Origin: Natrialbaceae archaeon B1-Br10_E2g27
GTDB lineage: Archaea; Halobacteriota; Halobacteria; Halobacteriales; Natrialbaceae
Assembly (NCBI GenBank): GCA_001563885.1
Contig: LKMM01000163.1
Span: forward strand, 1-6,164
Direction: 5' to 3'
Length of the DNA: 6,164 nt
Shown here: in pieces, positions 1-4,302 of the stretch
Layout of the letters: each line of letters begins with the position of its first letter
Position numbering within the stretch: the stretch's first letter is position 1
Notes under the pieces: generated by a model
What the model saw: only the letters and a program-made list of their open reading frames with translations
Databases searched by the model: none
Told to the model about the DNA's origin: nothing
Program-made: the position numbers and the translations under genes

Positions 1-51
1 GAGGAAGCAAACGCCGTCGCTGAAAAGACCGAACTCCGAATCGAACGCTGA
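1..51 (+). CDS. C-terminal end of an unidentified protein (partial)
   Basis: Frame 1 is open from the window edge and ends at TGA (49-51), giving 16 residues that read EEANAVAEKTELRIER. The charged, Glu-rich composition and codon choice fit a haloarchaeal C-terminus better than the other frames. Nothing in so short a tail identifies a family. It lies on the same strand as the protease gene that follows after 69 bases, with no clear promoter between them, so cotranscription is possible but not shown. Confidence 0.55.
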   Translation, partial: EEANAVAEKTELRIER

Positions 52-111
52 GCGGAGATCCGGCTGTCTTCTACCCGCGGGCTCGAGCAGCCAGAGTTGC
101 CAACCGAGAGC

Positions 112-117
112 GGAGGG
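112..117 (+). promoter_or_regulatory. Shine-Dalgarno sequence that fixes the protease start
   Basis: GGAGGG stands three bases before ATG 121 and matches the core of the archaeal anti-Shine-Dalgarno sequence. It favours ATG 121 over the upstream in-frame TTG at 97, which would place this site inside the coding region, and over ATG 148, which has no such site. The spacing is shorter than usual, so ATG 148 remains a fallback. Confidence 0.5.
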
Positions 118-120
118 TCT

Positions 121-1269
121 ATGCGTTCACAGTCGAACACTCGAGCAATGACAGCACCGGCACCGGCACCGGCCGAGAACGACCCGGCGGGCTCCGATGG
201 GGTTTCTACCATCGGGCTTGCGCTCTCGACCGTGACGCTGATCGCAGTCGCCGTTCCCGTCACTCAGGGTCTTGCCGACCCCGCCGTCTGGCTCGCAGCG
301 TCGTTTGCACTCATCGCTACGGCAACCTTCGTCGCCCGCCGGTACGAACTGTTCGAGCCCCTGTTTGGTGGTCCCCTGGCAGCCGCCTCGAGCGGACTCG
401 TCGTCGTCCTGTCGGGATATGCACTCACCCAGCACGTCTTCGGATCGGTCACCGTTCCCGGCCTCGGGTGGTCGATCCCGTTTTTCTTCGTGGCATTTCT
501 CGGCGGAGCGGCTGCCGTCTCAGTGGGTGTCGCAGACGCTGCCGGTATCGGAATTTTCGGCCTCAGACAGCGGACAGCACGCTTTCTCGAGATGATCGGC
601 GTCGGCCTGCTCGGCCTGGTCGGGATGTTCGTTGCGACCCGACTGCTTTCGGTTCCGGCCGGTGCCCTCCTCGGCGAACTCTCGATGCTGCAGTGGCAGG
701 TCGTCCAGTATCTCGGCTTCGCACTCGGGATAGGCGCAGTTGCAGTCGGCTATCTCGCCCTCCGGGAGTATGGACTCTCCTACATCGACCTCGAGATGCC
801 GTCGATTCGGTCGATCGGCTGGATGGTCGGTGGCCTCGGTGTGCTGTTTGGCGTTCTCTTTGGCGGTTCGATGGTGATGGCGGCTGCGGGCGTCGAGACC
901 GCAGGCCACGGCACCGTCGACGCCGTCGAACAGAACGCCGAACTGCTGGCCGTGATCATCCCTGCCTCGCTTTTGATCATCGGGCCGTTCGAAGAACTGC
1001 TCTACCGAAACGTCATCCAGAAATCGCTCTACGAGACGTTTTCACGCTATGGATCGGTCGTCGTCACGAGCGTCGTCTTCGCGCTGGTCCACGTTCTCGC
1101 GTATGCGACCGCCGGCCCCGGACAGATCCTTGCGGCCCTCTCGATGATCTTCGTGCTCTCGATCGTCCTTGGCGTGATTTATGAGCGAACGGAGAATCTA
1201 CTCGTCCCCGCTGTCGTCCACGGCGTGTTCAACGCAGTCCAGTTTTCGTCGTTGTATCTCCAGCTATGA
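121..1269 (+). CDS. CPBP-family intramembrane metalloprotease (CAAX prenyl protease 2/Rce1-like)
   Basis: Predicted integral-membrane metalloprotease of 382 residues. The C-terminal third carries the complete CPBP (Abi) signature: EELLYR (E291, E292, R296), FALVH (F320, H324) and HGVFN (H367, N371), the residues that in this family form the active site in the membrane. About ten hydrophobic segments are visible, starting near residue 31 after a Pro/Ala-rich hydrophilic N-terminus (APAPAPAENDP). The extra N-terminal helices make it longer than a minimal CPBP domain of around 200 residues, as is common in haloarchaeal members. Physiological substrates are unknown; eukaryotic Rce1 removes the AAX tripeptide from prenylated proteins, while prokaryotic relatives have been linked to bacteriocin immunity and peptide maturation, and none of these can be assigned here. 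Its 3' end overlaps the opposing nob1 gene by six bases. The family call is firm, the role is not. Confidence 0.9.
   Translation: MRSQSNTRAMTAPAPAPAENDPAGSDGVSTIGLALSTVTLIAVAVPVTQGLADPAVWLAASFALIATATFVARRYELFEPLFGGPLAAASSGLVVVLSGYALTQHVFGSVTVPGLGWSIPFFFVAFLGGAAAVSVGVADAAGIGIFGLRQRTARFLEMIGVGLLGLVGMFVATRLLSVPAGALLGELSMLQWQVVQYLGFALGIGAVAVGYLALREYGLSYIDLEMPSIRSIGWMVGGLGVLFGVLFGGSMVMAAAGVETAGHGTVDAVEQNAELLAVIIPASLLIIGPFEELLYRNVIQKSLYETFSRYGSVVVTSVVFALVHVLAYATAGPGQILAALSMIFVLSIVLGVIYERTENLLVPAVVHGVFNAVQFSSLYLQL
154..171 (+). repeat. Three tandem copies of the hexamer GCACCG
   Basis: Three exact GCACCG units in the 5' end of the protease gene encode an Ala-Pro repeat in the hydrophilic N-terminal tail. 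The unit length keeps the reading frame, so a change in copy number would alter only the tail length. Confidence 0.6.
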
Positions 1270-1722
1270 CGGATTTTTCCGTGCCAGATCCGTCCCACAG
1301 ATCGGACAGCGCTCTTTGTGTTCCTCGAACTCCCGACCACAGCCCTGACACTGATACAGCCAGTGGCGTTGTTCGTCGATTCCCTCTCGAGCGATCACTT
1401 CGACATCGACGGAGAGTTTCTCGGCGACGTTTTGCATCGCATAGTCGTCGGTGACGAGCGTTCCATCGAGTTCGAAACTCGCGGCGACGAGGCGAACGTC
1501 GGTTTCAGAAAGTACCTCGAGGTCGCCCGACTCGCGGGCCGCACGATTGACTTTTTCGATGGTGTCGTCGTCCGGAATGTGGATGTACATTCCCGACCCC
1601 TCCATCGCATCGTAGCGATAGGCGCTTTCGTCCTCGAGTTCCTCGCGGACGAGTGGGATGGTTGCAGTCTGTGCTGTCGTATGAAAGTCGTGGATAAAAG
1701 CCGAGGAATCGAGGACGTACAT
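1264..1722 (-). CDS. nob1: Endoribonuclease Nob1 (PIN domain plus zinc ribbon)
   Basis: Predicted 152-residue endonuclease that cuts pre-16S rRNA at the mature 3' end during late small-subunit assembly in the cytoplasm. Residues 1-110 form a PIN domain: MYVLDSSAFI opens it with catalytic D5, followed by E28 in VREEL, D75 in SETD and the TDDY motif (D92/D93). A zinc ribbon follows, with C125-x2-C128 and C139-x2-C142. PIN plus C-terminal zinc ribbon is the archaeal Nob1 architecture and separates it from VapC toxins, which lack the ribbon. ATG 1722 was chosen because it begins exactly at the PIN motif and lies four bases after the stop of the PRC-barrel gene; an earlier in-frame start would run into that gene. 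There is no strong Shine-Dalgarno, so translational coupling with the upstream gene is likely. The stop codon lies within the end of the convergent protease gene. Confidence 0.93.
   Translation of the reverse strand: MYVLDSSAFIHDFHTTAQTATIPLVREELEDESAYRYDAMEGSGMYIHIPDDDTIEKVNRAARESGDLEVLSETDVRLVAASFELDGTLVTDDYAMQNVAEKLSVDVEVIAREGIDEQRHWLYQCQGCGREFEEHKERCPICGTDLARKNPS
1269..1282 (+). terminator. Possible U-tract terminator of the protease gene
   Basis: Immediately at the protease stop codon lies the inverted repeat ACGGA-TTTT-TCCGT, with five consecutive T residues on the + strand (1274-1278). Archaeal termination relies mainly on U-rich tracts downstream of the stop codon, so this is a reasonable candidate. 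The tract is short and lies inside the last codons of the opposing nob1 gene, so it may simply reflect coding sequence. Confidence 0.3.
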
Positions 1723-1726
1723 ACCG

Positions 1727-1972
1727 TTAGCGTTTGACGACGATGTAATCTTTGACCGCCTGGACACGGTGGACAGGAACGCGGAACCGACCCTGTTCGT
1801 CGACGTCGAAATCGATCGCGTGTGTTGGGACGTTCTCGTCCGGATCGACGATGAGGTCGTGAAGTTTGCCGGATTTGACGTTCATCGTGATGTTGTGTAA
1901 CAGTCCCAGTTCCGTTCCGTCCGAACCCATGACGGATTTATCCGAGAGGTTCTCGGCGAGTATGTTGCTCAT
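1727..1972 (-). CDS. PRC-barrel domain protein
   Basis: An 81-residue soluble protein made of a single PRC-barrel domain. The N-terminal half has the family pattern of a conserved DGTELGLLHNI turn (residues about 18-28) followed by a beta-rich segment (KLHDLIVDPDE), and the C-terminal half ends in the typical VPVHRVQAVKDYIVV strand pair. PRC-barrels occur in bacterial RimM, a 30S maturation factor, and in small haloarchaeal proteins reported to work with SepF and FtsZ in cell division (CdpB proteins). This gene is first in an apparent operon with nob1 (four-base gap) and divergent from infB, a context that allows either role; by my recollection this neighbourhood resembles that of a CdpB protein in Haloferax, but I cannot verify the orthology. 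ATG 1972 lies about 29 bases downstream of a TATA-like box, which predicts a leaderless mRNA. Confidence 0.88.
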   Translation of the reverse strand: MSNILAENLSDKSVMGSDGTELGLLHNITMNVKSGKLHDLIVDPDENVPTHAIDFDVDEQGRFRVPVHRVQAVKDYIVVKR

Positions 1973-1996
1973 GCTAGCCCGTACTGACTAATAGGT

Positions 1997-2005
1997 ATTA
2001 AAAAG
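1997..2005 (-). promoter_or_regulatory. TATA-like box of the PRC-barrel/nob1 operon (proximal)
   Basis: On the minus strand the sequence reads CTTTTTAAT, centred about 29 bases before ATG 1972. Archaeal TATA boxes sit roughly 25-30 bases before the transcription start, so the start should coincide nearly with the ATG and give a leaderless transcript. It lies within the first copy of the 29-base tandem element. Confidence 0.6.
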
Positions 2006-2025
2006 CACGGGGTCTTCAGACCGGC

Positions 2026-2034
2026 ATTAAAAAC
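2026..2034 (-). promoter_or_regulatory. Second, distal TATA-like box in the repeated element
   Basis: GTTTTTAAT on the minus strand repeats the proximal box exactly 29 bases further upstream. If used, it would start transcription near 2001 and give the PRC-barrel mRNA a leader of about 29 bases. It may instead be a non-functional remnant of the duplication, or part of a regulator site. Confidence 0.35.
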
Positions 2035-2089
2035 CACGGTGTCGCCAGACACAGACTGGCCGACCCCACACCACGAGCGTGACGATGGG

Positions 2090-2097
2090 TTTAACTA
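2090..2097 (+). promoter_or_regulatory. Probable TATA box of infB
   Basis: TTTAACTA, preceded by a purine-rich GATGGG that could serve as BRE, lies about 50 bases before ATG 2143. A start 25-27 bases downstream (near 2118-2120) would leave a leader of about 23-25 bases containing the GGTGG ribosome-binding candidate at 2131-2135. No better TATA-like sequence is present in the gap on this strand. Confidence 0.45.
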
Positions 2098-2130
2098 CTG
2101 GCCTGCGGACGGACTAGATAAGACCTTTTG

Positions 2131-2135
2131 GGTGG
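2131..2135 (+). promoter_or_regulatory. Ribosome binding site candidate of infB
   Basis: GGTGG ends seven bases before ATG 2143 and differs from GGAGG by one base. It supports ATG 2143 as the start rather than the in-frame TTG at 2128, which would put this site inside the gene. Confidence 0.4.
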
Positions 2136-2142
2136 TTCACTC

Positions 2143-3942
2143 ATGTCGGATACGGATACGCGCGACCCCACATCTCTCAGGACCCCGATCGTCGCTGTCC
2201 TCGGACACGTCGATCACGGCAAGACCAGTCTCCTCGATAAAATACGCGGCTCTGCAGTCATCGAGGGCGAAGCAGGCGCTATTACCCAACACATTGGCGC
2301 TACGGCCGTCCCACTCGAGACCGTCTCCTCGATTGCGGGCGAACTCGTCGACCCCGAGGACTTCGATTTGCCCGGTTTGCTCTTCATTGACACGCCCGGA
2401 CACCACTCGTTTACGACGCTTCGCTCCCGCGGTGGCGCACTCGCTGATATCGCCATCCTCGTCGTCGACGTCAACGACGGTTTTCAGCCCCAGACCCTCG
2501 AGGCCTTAGACATCCTCAAACGCTCCCAGACGCCGTTCATCGTCGCGGCGAACAAGGTCGACACCGTCCCCGGCTGGAATCCAACCGAAGACTCCCCGAT
2601 CATGGGCACCTACGAGTCTCAATCGGATCGCGTCCGCTCGAGACTCGATGAAAGTCTGTATGAGATCATCGGCAACCTCTCGGATGAGGGCTTTTCGGCC
2701 GATCTCTACTGGCGAGTCCAGAACTTCCAGCGAAACGTCGGTGTCGTTCCCGTCTCGGCGATGACCGGCGAGGGTGTCCCCGACTTGCTCGCGGTGATGA
2801 TGGGCCTCTCCCAGCGATACATGAAAGAGGAGATGGAAATCGACGTCGCCGGCCCGGGTGTCGGCACGGTGTTAGAAGTCAAAGAGGAGAAAGGGTTCGG
2901 GACCACCATCGACACCGTCCTCTACGATGGGACGATTCGGGCGGACGATACGATCGTCGTCGGTGGACAGAACGACCCGATCGTCACGGAGGTTCGAGCG
3001 CTCCTCCAACCGCGCCCGCTTGCCGAAATCCGCACCGAGAGTCGGTTCGAAAAAGTCGAGGAAGTTGGCGCAGCAGCGGGTATCAAAGTCGCCGCCCCCG
3101 AGCTAGACGACGCGATGGCCGGCGCACCCGTCCGGGTCGTCCGCAACCGCGACAGCGCGGATGTTATCGCCGAAGTCCGGGCCGAACTCGCCGACATCGC
3201 CGTCGACACCGAAGAAGACGGCGTCGTCGTCAAAGCCGACACCTTAGGCAGTCTCGAGGCGATGGCCGACGCCCTAGACGAAGCGGAGGTGCCGATCGTC
3301 CGTGCCGAAGTCGGCGATATCGCCCCGCGGGACATCTCGATTGCCTCGACAGCTGAGGATCCAAAACAGCAGGCGATTCTCGGATTTAGCGTCGACGTTC
3401 TCGGCGATGCCGAACGCCGCGCCGAAATGGACGATGTCACGCTCTTTACCGACGACGTCATCTATCAGGTGATCGAAGAGTACGAAGATCACATCGAGGA
3501 GATCGAACGCGCCCAGCAGACGACCATCCTCGAGAACATCACCCGGCCCGCCCGGTTTCGTCTCCTGCCCGATCACGTGTTTCGCCAGAACGATCCCGCC
3601 GTCGTGGGTGTCGAGGTTTATTCGGGGACGCTCCAAAACAACAGTCAGGTCGTGAAATTCGACGGCAACGAACCCAACCGGGTCGGCCAGGTGAAAGGGA
3701 TTCAAGAACAGGGCGAAGACGTCGACGAAGCCCGTGCCGGCGACCGGGTGTCGGTCGCCATCGATGGCCCAACCGTTGGCCGCCAGATCAAAGAAGACGA
3801 CGTCCTCTGGACCGAACTCCCCGAAAAACACGCAAAGATCCTCGAACAGGAACTGAAAACGGAGATCCCCGGCGACGAACTCGAGGCGTTGAATATGTAC
3901 TTAGAGAAACAGCGCAAACGCGACCCCTTCTGGGGCAAGTAA
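2143..3942 (+). CDS. infB: Translation initiation factor aIF5B (IF-2 family GTPase)
   Basis: Full-length 599-residue aIF5B, the GTPase that promotes joining of the large and small ribosomal subunits and placement of initiator Met-tRNA. All GTPase motifs are intact: G1 GHVDHGKT (21-28), switch I threonine near T48, G3 DTPGH (83-87, with the catalytic His87), G4 NKVD (137-140) and G5 SAM (205-207). Domain II follows from about residue 235 (GTVLEV, GFGTTIDTVLYDGTI), domain III spans about 355-450, and after a long helix (about 440-465) domain IV runs to the end at FWGK. Length is close to that of other archaeal orthologues (about 600), without the long N-terminal extension of eukaryotic eIF5B and without an intein at the P-loop, a known insertion point in some archaeal copies. 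It is divergent from the PRC-barrel/nob1 operon, which fits a shared role in the small subunit. No evident terminator follows the TAA. Confidence 0.97.
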   Translation: MSDTDTRDPTSLRTPIVAVLGHVDHGKTSLLDKIRGSAVIEGEAGAITQHIGATAVPLETVSSIAGELVDPEDFDLPGLLFIDTPGHHSFTTLRSRGGALADIAILVVDVNDGFQPQTLEALDILKRSQTPFIVAANKVDTVPGWNPTEDSPIMGTYESQSDRVRSRLDESLYEIIGNLSDEGFSADLYWRVQNFQRNVGVVPVSAMTGEGVPDLLAVMMGLSQRYMKEEMEIDVAGPGVGTVLEVKEEKGFGTTIDTVLYDGTIRADDTIVVGGQNDPIVTEVRALLQPRPLAEIRTESRFEKVEEVGAAAGIKVAAPELDDAMAGAPVRVVRNRDSADVIAEVRAELADIAVDTEEDGVVVKADTLGSLEAMADALDEAEVPIVRAEVGDIAPRDISIASTAEDPKQQAILGFSVDVLGDAERRAEMDDVTLFTDDVIYQVIEEYEDHIEEIERAQQTTILENITRPARFRLLPDHVFRQNDPAVVGVEVYSGTLQNNSQVVKFDGNEPNRVGQVKGIQEQGEDVDEARAGDRVSVAIDGPTVGRQIKEDDVLWTELPEKHAKILEQELKTEIPGDELEALNMYLEKQRKRDPFWGK

Positions 3943-3984
3943 TCCAGCTATACTGAGCGTATGCGGCGGTGACAGTGGCGGGCG

Positions 3985-3991
3985 TTTATAT
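3985..3991 (+). promoter_or_regulatory. TATA box of the DUF1328 gene (leaderless promoter)
   Basis: TTTATAT is a near-consensus archaeal TATA box centred 28 bases before ATG 4016. The spacing predicts a transcription start at or within a base or two of the ATG. It shows that the small gene is transcribed independently of infB, which ends 73 bases upstream. Confidence 0.7.
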
Positions 3992-4015
3992 CCTCGGTCG
4001 TGATAGCGCCGGTCT

Positions 4016-4198
4016 ATGTACGAGCTACCGCTTCAATTCGGTGGGCGTGACTTTCTGTACTGGGCGCTCGTCTTTTTTGTTCTCGCCGTGCTTTCTGCGG
4101 CCGTCGGTGCACGCGACGTCGCGGGCGTCTCGATGGAGATTGCACGGATCTTCGTGTTGGTTTTTGTCCTGCTCGCGATCGTGGCGCTTTTGTTGTAG
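4016..4198 (+). CDS. Small DUF1328 (UPF0391) family membrane protein
   Basis: A 60-residue protein with two hydrophobic helices, about residues 13-31 (FLYWALVFFVLAVLSAAVG) and 42-60 (ARIFVLVFVLLAIVALLL), joined by a short polar loop containing AGVSMEIAR. The LYWALVFF opening, small-residue turn and IARIF-type second helix match DUF1328/UPF0391, a family of tiny two-helix proteins best known from bacteria (YtjA group) and of unknown function. The ATG is supported by the leaderless promoter upstream; no ribosome binding site is seen or needed. The polar N-terminus YELPLQFGGRD is slightly longer than in typical bacterial members. The gene stands alone between infB and the AOR gene, and nothing in the context suggests a function. 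Confidence 0.82.
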   Translation: MYELPLQFGGRDFLYWALVFFVLAVLSAAVGARDVAGVSMEIARIFVLVFVLLAIVALLL

Positions 4199-4227
4199 CT
4201 CTCTCCGGGCGAGCGAGTCGGTCCGAA

Positions 4228-4247
4228 CGAAACCGGATTCGGTTTCG
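4228..4247. repeat. Perfect 8-bp inverted repeat between DUF1328 and AOR genes
   Basis: CGAAACCG and CGGTTTCG are exact reverse complements separated by GATT. The hairpin starts 30 bases after the DUF1328 stop and ends 55 bases before the AOR start. No T-tract follows on the + strand, so it is not a classical intrinsic terminator. It could mark the 3' end of the DUF1328 mRNA, act as a processing signal, or be an upstream operator for the AOR gene. Confidence 0.55.
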
Positions 4248-4262
4248 CCCAACAGTAAACAA

Positions 4263-4274
4263 CTATCATGATAG
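4263..4274. promoter_or_regulatory. Perfect 12-bp palindrome at the AOR promoter (candidate operator)
   Basis: CTATCATGATAG is fully self-complementary and lies 28-39 bases before ATG 4303, where the core promoter of a leaderless or short-leader mRNA would be. It is the most A/T-rich part of the region and no standard TATA box is obvious nearby, so the palindrome may overlap or contain the core promoter. A dimeric regulator bound here would block transcription factor B/TBP access. The function is inferred from symmetry and position only. Confidence 0.45.
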
Positions 4275-4302
4275 ACGCCGTACTAGTGGGATAGAGCTTA
4301 CC

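Larger units (their letters stand above)
1994..2051. repeat. Tandem pair of a 29-base element with internal palindrome
   Basis: Two abutting units, 1994-2022 and 2023-2051, agree at 23 of 29 positions. Each has an A/T core (ATTAAAAA), then CACGG, then a dyad. In unit 1 the dyad is GGTCT-TC-AGACC (2011-2022). In unit 2 it is TGTC-GCCA-GACA (2040-2051). Two of the six differences are paired: the outer G...C of the first dyad is T...A in the second, so the symmetry is kept. This is the pattern of a duplicated operator for a dimeric DNA-binding protein placed next to a duplicated core promoter in the divergent gap between the PRC-barrel gene and infB. No regulator is identifiable from the window. 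Confidence 0.7.

Noticed and set aside
97..120. Upstream TTG start for the membrane protease adding eight residues
   Set aside because: The GGAGGG ribosome binding site lies at 112-117, directly before ATG 121, so the extension would be translated through it; the added residues are not family sequence.
154..171. GCACCG triplicate as a phase-variation tract
   Set aside because: Six-base units keep the reading frame and only three copies exist, so on/off switching by slippage is not expected.
468..1184. Long Arg-rich open frame on the + strand inside the protease gene
   Set aside because: Its low-complexity Arg/Asp composition is the usual out-of-frame shadow of GC-rich haloarchaeal coding DNA; the overlapping frame has a full CPBP signature.
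1723..1767. Longer Nob1 with 15 extra N-terminal residues
   Set aside because: It would overlap the end of the PRC-barrel gene, and the PIN domain begins exactly at the ATG at 1722 as in other archaeal Nob1 proteins.
1264..1972. PRC-barrel plus PIN pair as a VapBC-like toxin-antitoxin module
   Set aside because: The PIN protein has a C-terminal four-cysteine zinc ribbon and SETD/TDDY motifs diagnostic of Nob1, and the upstream protein is a PRC-barrel, not an AbrB, RHH or other known antitoxin fold.
1994..2051. CRISPR-like or insertion-related repeat
   Set aside because: The two 29-base copies abut with no spacer, differ at six positions and have no cas genes, transposase or target duplication nearby.
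2922..3831. Long antisense open frames across infB
   Set aside because: They show Ser/Ala/Thr-rich or unstructured composition with no motif or start signals and mirror the codon bias of the sense gene.
2143..3942. Intein in infB
   Set aside because: The sequence runs uninterrupted through the P-loop and all GTPase motifs, and the length is normal for aIF5B.
4014..4271. Several open frames overlapping the DUF1328 gene on both strands
   Set aside because: Only the 4016-4198 frame has a recognisable family pattern and a properly placed TATA box; the others are Arg/Ser-rich shadows.
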